From assembly GCF_033807715.1 (NCBI RefSeq), contig NC_084599.1, positions 4,966,125 to 5,030,124 of the forward strand: a DNA stretch of 64,000 nt. The letters are read 5' to 3'. The position numbers and the translations under genes were made by a program. The first letter of the stretch is position 1, and the number at the start of each line of letters is the position of its first letter. The notes beneath the pieces were generated by a model. The model saw only the letters and a program-made list of their open reading frames with translations, did no database searches and was not told the DNA's origin. This stretch comes from Cololabis saira. Taxonomy: Eukaryota > Chordata > Actinopteri > Beloniformes > Belonidae. Positions 37,401-51,800 of this stretch are shown in pieces.

Positions 37401-40400
37401 TGTCGGTGTGCCGCAATGTAAACACTGCGGAGCTACAAGCCTACGTTGCATTACGAATGTGACGCGCTGTGAGTTTGTATATCTGCATTTTAATTTCAGA
37501 TGCTTTGTTCAAAGTTATGTAGCGAGTCTGTAGTGCAGTGCCTCGTTTAGAACCCCCTGTCATTATTACATAAAAAGTATCTACTAGCACGGATATTGCC
37601 ACTGGATCAAAATATGAACTCTCAGGAATGGATTATAAATTTACGTTTTCAATCGCAACGGGGGGGGGGGGGGGGGGGGGGTCTGAAAACTTTCCGTCCT
37701 GGGATTTTTTTTTGCTTTAGGCCCAATCCCAATTCTCCTTCACTCGCCCTTCTTTTCTCCACTCGCACTTCTTTTCTTCCCTAAGCCCTAAAAAAGAAGG
37801 GGGAGATTTTAGGGCACTTGAGATCTAGGGCACTTGGCCCAGGTGCCTGTCCCAATTCTCCCCCTACCCCTCGTTTTCATCCCTTCCCTGATCAGGAAGC
37901 AGAGAGCCAAAAGCTGTTTTAATTTCAGCTGTAGCGCTGTTAATATGGCACTTTATTAAGTTTTAATATTTTTTCAGGTATAATGGTAACCTTAAGATCC
38001 CCAACCGGGGCTCAGTTTATCCAAATAACGCCTGTTAAGAAATTTGACCCGATGTTTTCGGAGATGAGAAGAGCCGCCGGCCCCGGGGAGCAGCCTCAGC
38101 TCACAGCCCGAGAAGAGACGTCTCCGCCGGGTCAGGCTGCTCCGTCAGCCCCGGGAGAGACACTCTCTCCCGGGACGCAGCTCTGTTGAGAATCACGCCG
38201 GCTGAAATAAATCATTTAGGAATATGTTGGTTTAATAGATGAAATCTAACAGTTGTAGCTACGCCTGTTAAGAAATTTGCTCCGAAATTTAGAGATTTCT
38301 GTCTGCCGGGTCCGGAGCTTGGGTCCGCGTTAAATCGACGCAGAGCCTACGGCGTAGGTTGCGTAACCTCCGCCGTAGGATCTGCGTTGGTGTAACGCGG
38401 AACCATAAATCCCTTTATTCTGGCGTGATCTTCCGCAACTTTATCTGAAAGTGTGTAAATTACCCAGATAACAGCTGGATTACTTTGTGGTTTCTGAAGA
38501 CTATTATATCAGAAACATCCAAAACAAATCTGACGAGTCACAGGATTATTTCTCTCTATTTCTCTGAGACCAGTCTGCCTGTTTGCCTTCGGTCGGCGAG
38601 TCAAATCGACGCAGAGCCTCTTTTTTTCATACCCCCTCGCTCGCCAAGTCAGCATCTGAAATCCCTCGATTTGAAGGGGCTATTCTCAGCCCCTAGCCCT
38701 CGTTATGCCCCCTCCCCCTAGGTGAAAAGAGGAATTGGGACACCACTACCTTCACGGGAACGCGCAAAAGTTAGGGTTAGGGAAGAAAAGGAGGGCGAGG
38801 GGGAGTATTGGGACGCACCCTTAATCCCTGCTATCCTCCACCAGACTCTTCTTACCTCCACCAGACTCTTCTATCCTCCACCAGACTCTTCTATCCTCCA
38901 CCAGACTCTTCTTACCTCCATCAGACTCTTCTATCCTCCAACCAGACTCTTCTATCCTCAACCAGACTCTTCTATCCTCCACCAGACTCTTCTATCCTCC
39001 ACCAGACTCTTCTTACCTCCATCAGACTCTTCTATCCTCCAACCAGACTCTTCTATCCTCCACCAGACTCTTCTTACCTCCACCAGACTCTTCTATCCTC
39101 CACCAGACTCTTCTATCCTCCACCAGACTCTTCTTACCTCCATCAGACTCTTCTATCCTCCAACCAGACTCTTCTATCCTCAACCAGACTCTTCTATCCT
39201 CCACCAGACTCTTCTATCCTCCACCAGACTCTTCTTACCTCCATCAGACTCTTCTATCCTCCAACCAGACTCTTCTATCCTCAACCAGACTCTTCTATCC
39301 TCCAACCAGACTCTTCTATCCTCCGCCAGACTCTTCTATCCTCCACCAGACTCTTCTTACCTCCATCAGACTCTTCTATCCTCCAACCAGACTCTTCTAT
39401 CCTCAACCAGACTCTTCTATCCTCCAACCAGACTCTTCTATCCTCCAACCAGACTCTTCTATCCTCCAACCAGACTCTTCTATCCTCCAACCAGACTCTT
39501 CTATCCTCCAACCAGACTCTTCTATCCTCCAACCAGACTCTTCTATCCTCCACCAGACTCTTCTTACCTCCACCAGACTCTTCTTACCTCCACCAGACTC
39601 TTCTTACCTCCACCAGACTCTTCTTACCTCCACCAGACTCTTCTTACCTCCACCAGACTCTTCCTACCTCCGCCAGACTCTTCTATCCTCCACCAGACTC
39701 TCCTATCCTCCACCAGACTCTTCTTACCTCCACCAGACTCTTCTTACCTCCACCAGACTCTTCTTACCTCCACCAGACTCTTCTTACCTCCACCAGACTC
39801 TTCTTACCTCCACCAGACTCTTCTTACCTCCACCAGACTCTTCTATCCTCCACCAGACTCTTCTTACCTCCACCTCCTGCTGGTTAAAATTGCTATAACT
39901 CCTAAACTTTGATCACATTTTGGTAAAAGTTCATATTGTTTTATTTGAGATGTGTTCTGTTGAGCTGCCAGAGGAGGGGCGTGGAGCTGAGGGGGTTTAG
40001 CTGCTTCCCACCTCTGAACACTTCTGCCCTCACGTCAAAGTAGCATCTTCTCAGAGTCGGTGTGAAGGTTCAGGAGTCAGCAAAGATGCAGCAACGTCTC
40101 TCACCTCTGTCTCAAAGTTTATTGTGGAAGCATGAAGTATAAAACTACAAATGTGTTGATCGTTGTGGCATTGTGTAGATGAAAGGATGACATGAGCAGT
40201 AACCCAGCTCTGTTTTCCAGTGTGTGTTGGAGGACGATGAAGCGGGCCTCCCCCAGCTGCCGCTGCCCTTCATCCACAGCTCCGCCACGCGCGTCTACTT
40301 CGGACACGAGCGCCGCCTGGCTGAAGGTAACACTCCTGGGGAACTCACCCCTCTCCTGGCTCCTGGTGGGCTCAGCTCTGCATGGCTGGAGACATTCATA

Positions 40401-43400
40401 CAAACTAAACACTCATTTCCTTCTGAGTGACACAGAGAAACCTTTCCCTCCATGTCTGACAACAAAGTTCAGGAAACGTGTCATGTTCCAGGTCAGTTTT
40501 GCATTCCTCTGGTTGAAGTTCTCCCAGGTCCAGACCTGCAGCTGCCCGACACGTACGCTCCCTCCTGCAGCTCTGGAGCCACAGGAGGGAAAACCAGACC
40601 CCGAAACCACGTCTGGGTTCAGTCTTAGGAGGAACTTAGAACCTGCAGGTCCTCTACAGACCACTAGGGTCCAGATCCAGACCTGCAGGTCCTCTACAGA
40701 CCACTAGGGTCCAGATCCAGACCTGCAGGTCCTCTACAGACCACTAGGGTCCAGATCCAGACCTGCAGGTCCTCTACAGACCACTAGGGTCCAGATCCAG
40801 ACCTGCAGGTCCTCTACAGACCACTAGGGTCCAGATCCAGACCTGCAGGTCCTCTAAAGACCACTAGGGTACTCCAGTCTCAGCTCTGACCTGCTCACTT
40901 GGAGATGAACACCCCTCGGCCCAGGTGACTAGGGCTGGGGATCCATTCAAATGTCAAGAATCGATTCGATTCCGATTCTTAAGATTCAGAATCGATTACC
41001 GAATCGATTTTTTGAGCTGTTGCCTGAATTATGAGTGAAATAGTGAAATAATAATTTCACAATAATTATTGTGAAATAACTAAGAAATAAATCCATTTAA
41101 AGTGCAAAAAAAAAGAAAAGAAATTGCAACAGCTCATGCAGTCAACAATTCATTTTAGCTTGTGTAATGTATCCTGTCACCACACACAGCTGGCCATGAT
41201 GCACCCGGCATTTTTCAGGAGTGACAAACTGTGTCTGATAACAGAGAAACCAAACAAGCTATAGTAAATATAGATAATATGAACTTCATTGAACTAATAT
41301 AACATTTAGAAATTGAAGCTGAAATGTCCAGCATTTTCTCTAAAGAAAAGTTCATTTAGTTCAGGAGTTTTCAAAACCAGAGCTTTGTTAACGCTGCAGC
41401 TGCTCTTCAACGCCAGGTTCATTGTTTGATAGTTTCACACCACGCGCATGTGTGGATTACATGACGTGACTACTGGGATTAAAGTTACCCGAGCGAAAAT
41501 GTAATAATGAAAAAAAAAATCGATCTTTAGACATACAAATCGAGTTTTAGGAATTAATATGAGAATCGATTTAGAATCGAAACATTTTTTCAACACAGGC
41601 CTACAGCCTGTGAGTTGAGGGGGGATGTCATTTCATCAATGAATGTGGTTTTACTGTTATTTCAACATTTAGAGTCATCACCAGAAAAATAACTTATTTG
41701 ACAATTTTCACCTGTTTCAAGTAAATTTTCACTTGAAATAAGTAGGAAAATCTGCCAGTGGGACAAGATTTATCTTCTCATTACAAGCAAAACAAATCTT
41801 GTTCCACTGGCATATTTTTCTACTTATTTCAAGTGAAAATCTACTTGAAACAGGTGAAAATTGTTGTTTTTTCCAGTGGTGAGTCTTGTTTTAAGTGTAA
41901 TGAGATTTTTTTTACTAAAATGAGACATTTTAACTAGAAATAAGACAAATATTCTTGTTAAGATTTTGAGTTTTTGCAGTGATCCATTTTCCTTATCCTG
42001 TGAAGGACAGAGTCATATTGATAAGTTCAGAAAAGTGTTTTTTATTGTTGTGTTTTGATGTATTTGATGTAAGCCCAGTGGATATTTAAAGCTTACAGAA
42101 GGCTGCATTTAACTGCTGCTATGTCATTCCTGCAGTATTTCTGCAGCTGTTTTGGTCACTGCTATTATTTGTAATATATTATATTATTTGTAATCAGCAC
42201 AAATTATCTGTCCCCATATGATCAAATCCACCATCCCCCCTGATTTCTTTTTACAACTTGAGTACTGCCTACAGGTGACCGTGTGACCCGGAAGTGATGG
42301 GGATGAGTTCTTGTCTGAGAACACGACCTTCTCTCCCCCCCAGCAGGGGTCCTCTGTGTAAATGCAGCAGGGTTTGTTCCCCCCACCTGCTGTACCTGAT
42401 GGAGCTTGTGTGTTTGTGTCCTGCAGGAGAGAAGCAGGCGGCCACCCACGTGTCCCTGGACCAGGAGTACGACCCGGACCTGTCGGCCATGTGGTGCCAC
42501 CTGGAGGAGCAGCTGGTGGCCTCGGCCAACCGGGGGCTGGTGCCCGTCAACTTCCAGCCCACGCAGTGCTGCCTCAACAGCCAGACGGACAACCTGCGGC
42601 CCCCGCTGGCCGTGGTGGAGGGTGAGGGGTCCACACGCACTGCAGCCGGCCCTTAGGGCCAGACGGGTCTGAGATTCCTCCAGAGGTCTCATTCAGACTC
42701 TGACTCGGTTCTGTTTAGCTGTTACGCTCCAGATACGTACCGTTGGGCCCGTTAGAAGCCCAGCAGGCACTCACATGTTGTCCAGGCTTTTTTTGTGTAG
42801 GAACTACTTCAGTAATTACGGAAGAGTGTTAGGGCCAGGCAGGAGAAGAATGAAAATAATATTTTAGAGGAGGAAGATTTTTTTTTTCATTATGCACTTC
42901 GAGAAAAAAGTCGAAACGCGAGAAAAAAGTTAAAATGTCCAGCGTAATGTTGAAGTATAATTTCGAGAAAAAAGTCGAAATGTCGAGATTAATTGGCGTA
43001 AGTCGACATGCGTTGGTGTTTTTTAGAATGTAACCCAGTCCAAATAAAGGTTTTTAAACTTTTTTTAAGCCACCAGAGTGCCTGCATTTTTTCTTTTGAG
43101 TTCAATGTCGAGATTAATGTTGAAGTACAATTTAAAAAAAAAAGTCAAAGTGTTGAGAAAAGATTTCATGAATAAAGTTGAAATGTTGAGAAAAAAGGCG
43201 AAATTTCGACTTTATTCACAACATTTGGACTTTATTCTTGAAATTGTATTTCAACATTAATCTTGACATTTCGACTTTTTTCTCGAAATGCATAATAAAA
43301 AGAAATCTTCCCCTCTCAAATATTTTTTTCTCCTGCCTGGCCCTAATACTCTTCCGTAAGTGATAGATCAATACAACCCAGCATTTGTTTTTTCTCTTTG

Positions 43401-45802
43401 TCGTTATCTATTTAACAAACATGCAGCCGGCAGGAAAATCCAAATAGTCGAGGACGACTTTATTTATCCCCAGGGGAGCTTGTCTTTGTACAGTAATATC
43501 AATACATGACTCAGCAGATTTATCAAGGTCTTCATCATCCCACCCCCCTTTTAACGAAGCACTGATGGGACCGGTCCATCACAGATCAATACTAGGGCTG
43601 GAGATCCATTCAAGTAAGCAAATATAAAGAATCGATTCGATTCCGATTCTTAAGATTCAGAATTGATTATCAAGATTTGATTCGATTAGATTCCGATATT
43701 GATTTGGGTTAGTGTTATTAAAATACTAGTATTATATTGAGATTCAACAGCAAGTATTGCAGCTAATGATGCTGTAAGGACCAATCAGCTCCCAGAATGC
43801 TGATAGAACTGCTTTCAGAAACATCGTGGGTCAGAATTACCAAACAGATCCAGGGAGGAAACAGACGCATCAGTTTAAATTTTTAACACATTCCGTTTCT
43901 TATTTTTTCCATTTTGTGTTTTTCGGTTTTTCATTCTTGAGAATTAGCTTTTTAGCATTTTATGCAAATGTGACCCCAAGACAGTATATAAAGTAATGAA
44001 ATATAGACAATTTATGCAATTATAACTTAAAACTTTAATGTTTTCATACCTTTAAACATATTTAAAGGCAAAAACATGGTACTAGTTATTCTTGTGTCCA
44101 ACAAAACATTCATTTTTTGGGCATAAACAAAAAAATACCAAAAGTTGTAATGATGAAAAAAATATCGATCTTTAGACATACAAATCGATTTTTAAGAATT
44201 ATTATGAGAATCGATTTAGAATCGGAAAATGTATTTTTTTCAACACAGGCCTAATCAATACTGATCAGTCTGCCTGTGTCTCTGCAGAGCCCATCATCGT
44301 GGAGGTGACGTTCAGGAACCCCCTGAAAGTTCCTCTGGCTCTGTCTGACCTGTCGCTGCTCTGGGGGTTCACTCCTGCTGACGGGCTCCCAGGGGAGCCC
44401 GGAGAGCCCGGCGCCGGCCAGGAGGCCGCGCCGTCACAGGTGGGAACTCTCCACAGGGGAAATGTCCTCCCAGAACCTGAATGCAGCAGAAGAGTTGTCT
44501 TCAGCGTCTGCTTGATGTTGCAGGTGCTGCAGGACGACGACGCCGTCACCACGGAGATCATCACCGAGTTCCACCTGGGCCCGGAGGAGACCAAGATGGT
44601 GAGAACCCTTCGATACGTCCACGTGTGTCCATCACGGCGCCGCCGACTCCTATCACATGACCTCACAGGCTCCTCACAATTGCAGATTTATTCAGTACAA
44701 AGCTGAGCTGCATGTGAGCCCAAAGCAGGAGCTGCAGGGATCCCCGATCATTCGCTGCTTAGCGACCAATGATTACGCTTCAGGTGGTGGCTTCATCCAG
44801 CCTCAAACTCACCCCTCTACATGTATCAGAAATCAGAAATCAGAAAGCCTTTATTGTCACTGGGCTGGCGTCCCAGCACCGTTAAATTTGGACCAGTACA
44901 ACCCATCAAGACAATAGACAAAACAAATAACAACATGAGACATGAGTCAACTGGCGCTTAAATCAGATAAGAGAAAGGAGGACATTGGGGATGGGGAGGG
45001 GAAAAAAAGGCATCTTCACACTATGTATGAATACACAGTGTGAAAGTGCAAAAAAACACCTCAGCACAGAAAGCAACATGACAAATTTAACATCATCACA
45101 GGACTTGCACATGTGTGTGTAAGGCAGGGGGGATCCCGGCACAGTACCCCAAGTGAGCACCACGGCCATTGGCGCGGCTCTCAAGCCTGTTGACTGTGTT
45201 GGGGGAGGCTGATAAGAGGGGGGGCCGGGGAAGGCGTTGACTTTGGAGGGAGGTGTGGTTATCAGCAAGTGTGTATGTGAGCGGTAAGTCCGTGAACTTC
45301 GCTCAGAGCTGCTCCTCAGCCAATGTCCTTGATGTTATCAGACGGCCCGGTACAGTTCTGAAACAGGTCCACAGATGTTCCTGGGGGGGAGGGTTAGTGG
45401 GGGCAGAGCACCTTGTTTACATTCCACCAGGGAGATTGTGACTAGAGCGGCCTGCCAAGTGGCCCTGTCAAGGTCAGATTATAGAATCAACAATTGTATT
45501 GAAAAGAAACAGGCAGACTCCAGTCATTTTCCGTCTGTCTTAAGTCTCTGGTTCATCAATGGCGACTCCAAACAGACAAATTGTGATCAATTCCCGCCAA
45601 GCCGAGCTTCCAACTTCTTCAAGGTCTTATCCATTTTGCCAATGAGCTCAAAGACGCCGCCAGCCTGCGATTCTGTTCAAGAATCACATCCAGCTTGCGG
45701 TTTTGCTCTCCCAATGTTAAAGTCTGAGTGTTGGTCGCGGTTGTTAACTGTCGCTATGGAAACCAGGTGCTGAATAACATGAGGGCGCTATATAAATCCA
45801 AG

Positions 45803-45860
<58 letters not shown>

Positions 45861-48800
45861 GCTTCAGAGTAGAAACACAGACTACGTTTACATGAAGTCA
45901 AATTTGGGGTTAAGGTCAATATTCCGGTTACTGAAACATTGGGAATAATCTGTTTCCATGCGTGAGCAAACAGGGTTATCCCTGTTTCCATGGTAATTAA
46001 TCATTCAGGATATCTGGATCAAACCAGCGACGCACGGAGAACATCATTTCCGCAATTCCCGTCATTTCCGCTTCTTCTTCCTTTATCCAAATCCAAAACA
46101 ACAACAGTAACAGCAGCACGGTGGATAATGAACAGCCCAGTAGAAGTCGCCTTCTTTTACGCTTTGGTGCTGGTACTGACCCACCACTTCGCACAACTTT
46201 TCTCTCACCTTCTTGTAAATCTTCTATCCCGGTACTTTCTAGCGTCTACAAATGCAGAAATGTTCATATCCTTCATTACATTTATGAAGTGATTAGTCTC
46301 CTCCTGGTCTTGGTTTCTCCGTGTTTAGAAGAACTTCCTGGACTCAAAAGACCAGGATTCCTTGTGAACAGAACATGCAGAAAACAAATTCCTGTTCCGT
46401 TTGATGGGGATATTCCGTTTGGTGTTTACATGACCCAATATTCAGGTTTTAAAAGGAGTAACCCAGGAGTAACCCATATTCGGGTTTTTAAAAACCCCAA
46501 TATGAGCAAATTCAGGTTATTCAAAGGGGTTATTGGTGTTTACATGGCCGTGCAAATTCGGGTTATTGCTAATATTCCGGTTAGAAAAGGGTTATTGATG
46601 CATGGAAACGTAGTAATCGGGCTGGTTGATCCACTCTCAGGTCCAAGTCGGTCAGGAATGTTTCACTCAGCTCAAACATCAACCAAACTACCATCAGATC
46701 ACTGAGAGAAGATGAGTGTTTGTTCCAGAAGCAGCACCGAACACTCATGGTGAGACGTGTGGTTGTTTCAGGCCCGGCTGAAGCTGCTGCCACACAGAAC
46801 GGGCCAGCTGAACATCGAGGGAGTGGTTTACAGCCTGGCCTCGTCCGGGGAGATGAGCTCCAGCAGTGAGGGTGAGTAGACCCCCCCCGACGTGGTTCAG
46901 GACGTCTGTCCTGCTGTCTGTCCTGCTGTCTGTCCTGCGGTCTGTCCTACAGTCAGACTGAGCAGCTCTCCCCCCCTCCCTCCCTCCCTCCTCCAGCAGG
47001 CCAGCAGCCGGCCGACCTGCTGGTCCGCGGCCGGCAGGACCTGAAGATCCAGGGCCCGCGGCTCAACCTCACCAAAGAGGACAAGATGCTGGTGCGGCAC
47101 GGCACGGACCGACGCCTGGAGCCCGTGGTCACCCCGCCCATGCCCCTCATGGAGGTAGGACGAGAGGGATGCATGGGGGTCGGGTCCTAACACAAATCTG
47201 GTTGGAGCGGGCGATGTGAACTTTACTGTTGGCTAAAAAAACACGGCAGGATCGGGATGTAGTCTAGCGACAAGGTGTAAACCAATGAGGTGGAAAAGAA
47301 CCTCAAACAAAGACGTCAGTAGGCGATGCAATGTTCTGATTGGCTCTCCTGAAACGCTTTGAAACCCGTGCCAAAGATCGCTGATTGGCTCTTATTATTG
47401 GCACGGCAAAACACTGCCATAATTCGTAGTTGTAAAAAAAGTTTGTAGCTTTTGTAAAAAAAAGTTTGTAGCTTTGTATATCCAATGTGGCACACAGACA
47501 AATGAATTCCACAGCTACAAAAATGTTCTACAAAACAAAGGCCAGACAGATATTTGGAGAAAGTGTGTTTAGAGTCTTTGGAGCATCTTGGAAGAGACGA
47601 GGGATTGGAACCAGCAGTCAGTCAGCAACATTCTCTTCCTCCACCGAAATGTAATGGTCAAGTGATTCATTTGTTAAATTAATCTGTTTCATAGGTTAAC
47701 TTTGTTTATTTCATGTCATTTATTAGTGTTATTTGAGCCACTCACAGTTACTCTCGTTGCTATAACCTCAATCACATAATTGATACATGTATGAAAGGAG
47801 AAATATCTTGTGGATGATGATAATGATGGATTTGCATCTAAGGGTTCTTTCACTCCTGTCCCGTTTGGAGCAGTTGTTCTGAAACAGGGAGTGTTTCCCC
47901 CTAAAGATCGGTTGGTTTCGTACATGTGAACACAGCAATCGCGCTGGGATGTGGGACAAAACAAGTGAGCAGAGATCTCCTAGGAGAGGTTAGGGTTAGG
48001 TTCTTGGCCCGGTTCCATTCCAGACCTGGAGCGGTTCGTTTGCAGTGAGAACAGAATCCACACAGAAACACACACAACTCACTCATAACCGTGGTTACGA
48101 TGCTCCATGGTTGTTGTTTTTCCCGGGGTACGGAAGAGGAAACTCCTTCGTTTGTTTTTCATCTTTGTAGACCAGCAGGAAGATTTAAAACTCTATCCTT
48201 TGACTCACTGGAAGCCAGTGGAGAGATTTCATGACCGGTGTATCGTGGTCTAGTTTCCTGGTGTTTGTAAGGATGGAAGCATTTAGGAAGTATTTATCTG
48301 CTTATTAAGCTGCTGGTGTGTGTTCACTAATGTGTGTGTGTGTGTGTGTGTGTCCCCAGGTGTTCTTCCTGCAGTTCCCCACCGCCCTGCTGTGTGGGGA
48401 GATCCGGAAGGCCTACGTGGAGTTCTGCAACGTGAGCGGCGTGGCTCTGCGCGGCCTGCGCGTGGCCTCCACCCACCCGGACTTCTTCACCTTCGGCAAC
48501 AGCGCGTCCACGCCGTCCACGTCCCCCCCCGCCTCCCCCGAGAGCTGCTCGGCCTACCAGACCCTGGCCTCGCCCTTCCGGCCGGGCGCGGCGGCGGCGG
48601 AGGCGCTGGTGTCGGCGGGGGACTTCAGCCAGCCCTCCGGCGTGATGCAGATCCCCGTGGAGGCCGGCGCGCTGCAGCCGGGAGACTCCATCCAGCTGCC
48701 CCTGTGGCTGAGAGGACCCGACCAGGAGGGAGTGCACGAGATCAGCTTCCTCTTCTACTACGAGAGCGCAGAGAAGGGACTCAAACTCAGGTCAGCTATG

Positions 48801-51800
48801 ACTACGTTTACATGCAGTCAAAAATCGGGTTATTACTAATATTCCGGTTACTGAAACATTCTGAATATTCCGTTTCCATGCGTGAGAAAACAGGGTTATC
48901 CCTGTTTCCATGGTAATTAATTATTCAGGATATCTGGATCAAACCAGCGACGCATGGAGAACATCATGACACAATTCCCGTCATTTCTGCTTCTTCTTCC
49001 TGTATCTAAATTCAAAACAAATGCTGCTTCAGTAACTTTTCTCTCACCTTCTTGTAAATCTTCTATCCCGGTACTTTCTACCGTCTACAAATGCAGAAAT
49101 GTTCATATCCTTCATTACATTTATGAAGTGATTAGTCTCCTCCTGGTCTTGGTTTCTCCGTGTTTATAAGAACTTCCTGGACTCAAAACACCAGGATTCC
49201 TTGTGAACAGAGCATGTGCAGAAAACAGATTCATGTTCCGTTTGATGGGGATATTCTGTTTGGCGTTTACATGACCCAATATTCAGGTTTTAAAAGGAGT
49301 AACCCAGGGATCATACTGGGGTTTTTAAAAACCCGAATATGAGCAAATGCGGGTTATTCAAAGGAGTTATTGGTGTTTACATGGCCGTGCAAATTCGGGT
49401 TATTGCCAATATTCGGGTTTTAAAAGGGTTATTGATGCATGGAAACGCAGTCTGTGTCTCCATGCATGTGCCCCCTGGCTGATTTTCAGGTTCAGTTTAC
49501 ATGGGAAGTTTAATTCCTCTTTAATTCAGAATTAAAATTAAATCTGATTTAAAATGAGTAAAAATGACCATGTAAACACCTAATTCAGAATGAAAATGGC
49601 CATTCCGAATTAAATTAATTAATTGGTTGGTTGGTTGCAGCTGTGGTTGGTTAATTCCGAAGTAAGTGACTGGTTTATTCCGATTTTAAATCAGAATAGA
49701 ATAATTCCAGATCATGTAAACACTCATTCCTCTTTAAATTAATTCCGGTCTTTCTTTCTGCTCGTTCCCTCACCCGTCTGTCTCCATGATCTTATATTCC
49801 ACTGGGCTGGTTTTCCTAACAAAGTTTCAAGATGCAGCAGCAGTAAACGCTGGTCAAGAGCAGAGAGCATTTATTTAATAAATAGAAATTATTAAAAGAA
49901 CAGATGGAAACAGGAAACATAAACATTGTGAGTTTTTAGTTTTAGTTTTTCTTCCGGTAGTTTAACTTCCGGTCCCCCCCCTATCCAATCAGAACCTTCC
50001 CAACCCCCAGACCTGGAGAGGAATTGGAGAAAGACCATCAAACGTGTTTCCATGTGAACCTCAATTCAGAATTACTATTTCCATGTAAACTTGAAGGAAA
50101 ATAGTTTAATTCTGAATGATTTAATTCTGAATACTTAATTCCGAATGAAAGTACATCATGTAACCGTGGCCAATGTCGATTAACTCTATTTTCAGGCACT
50201 CAAAGGTATTTGGACAAAGTGACATAATTATATCTAGAACCGTGATTTTTAATTGATGGATGAAAATGATTTGCCATCAATGAAGGTTTGAGGTCTGGAG
50301 TCCACAGAGTTTCCTCCTGGAGAGACTCTTCATTCATTCTTTCATTTATTTCATTTCAGGCCTTTAACATGTTCCAAAACAACTTATATCGGCCTCATCT
50401 TAGTGTGAGTGAGTAGGTGAAAGAGGGCGATTGTGATCATTATTTATTGTGAAAGCAGGATCCTTGAAAGCAAAAGAGGGGCTGAACTTGTCGAGCCAGA
50501 AAGGAGAGTAGAAGGATTTTTCCCAGTAGAAGGACTGATCATGAAACATAAACGTGTTAGAGGTCTGAAGTGAAAGACGTGGATCCGTGTTCACGTGTGA
50601 AGTGAAGTCCACTCAGAGCAGCTGGACTTTCTCCTTCCTCCCAGGAGGACGGAGAGACGGGGAGTCTCCTGGACCTGGATGTCGTGGGTTTAACCCTCTT
50701 CTCTTCTCTCTCCGTTAGCCACCGGGTGCTGCGCCACACCGTCTTCATCTGCGCCAGCCGCTCCCTGAGCGTGCAGGCGTCCACCTGCCGCAGCACGGCG
50801 CCGCCGCCGCACGGCTCCCCGGAGGACCGCGGCAGCGGAGGAACGCTGGTGTTCATCGACGTGGAGAACGTCAACACGGTGAGACCGGCAGCAGCGCCGC
50901 CTCGGTACAGTAGCAGCCACAGCAGCAGCAGCAGCAGCAGGGCCCTAACCACGTCTGCCTTTGCTCCCTCCCCCAGAGCGAAGGAGGCGTCCGCGAGTTC
51001 CACATCGTCCAGGTGTCCAGCAGCAGCCAGCACTGGCGTCTCCACAAGTACATCAACCCCGACAAGGACAAAGGTGTGTCCTCGTCCCTGGTCCTCTCTG
51101 CCCGCTGGTGGGGTTTACAGTCCAGGTCCAGCCAGGAACAGCTGCTGCTGATCTGATACCCCTTTTACACCAAGCTGGTTCCAGGGCTGGTGCTAGTGCT
51201 GGTGCTAGAGCCGGTTCGCGGTTGGTTCTAAGTAAGAACCGTTTGCTTTTACACAGCTGGTGCTGGCGAGAGAGCCACGTCATCACGTTACTGTATACGT
51301 CACCACCACTCCCCCTCGTTTTCATCCCTACCCTGATCAGGAAGCTGAGAGTCAAAAGCTGTTTTAATTTCAGCTGTAGCGCTGTTAATATGGCACTTTA
51401 TTAAGTTTTAATATTTGTTTCAGGCTTAAAAGTAACCGTTAAGATCCCCAACCTGGGCTCAGTTTATCCAAATATGTTAAGAAATTTGACTGGAGAGCCG
51501 GCAGCCCCGGGGCACAGCAGCTCCTCAGCCGGCTCAACCTGCGGCGTCGTCCCGGGGGAGAAACCTGCAGCTCTGTTGAGAATTACGCTGGATGAAATAA
51601 ATCATTTAGGAAGATAAATGTTGGTTTAATAGATGAAAGCTATCAGTTGTAGCTACGCCTGTTAAGAAATTACGGCGTGCGTCGCCGCGTACATCGACGC
51701 AGAGCCTACGGCGTAGGTTACGTAACCTACGCCGTAGGCTCTGCGTTGGTGTAACGCGGAACCAGAACCGCGGGCTGGGAGCGGGCTGGGAGCGGGCTGG

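Larger units (their letters stand above)
36452..38830. mobile_element. Insertion splitting the minisatellite (nested TIR elements)
   Basis: The ends CAGGGATTAAAGTTCTCCGT and ACGCACCCTTAATCCCTG begin and finish with CAGGGATTAA and its complement. CTATCC lies on both sides, although the host array itself carries that word. Inside are a foldback MITE (37,247-37,385), a G run near 37,662, and a second TIR element (about 37,725-38,815) with CCCAATCCCAATTCTCC and GGGGGAGTATTGGGACGC ends. Confidence 0.75.

Noticed and set aside
38722..39912. Overlapping 396- and 359-codon open frames
   Set aside because: Translated minisatellite (TRLFYPPPDSS-type repeats in two frames); not protein-coding.
48320..48916. 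198-codon plus-strand frame overlapping exon 20
   Set aside because: Shadow of TRAPPC8 exon 20 in another frame; the exon 20 frame at 48,360-48,790 matches the family.
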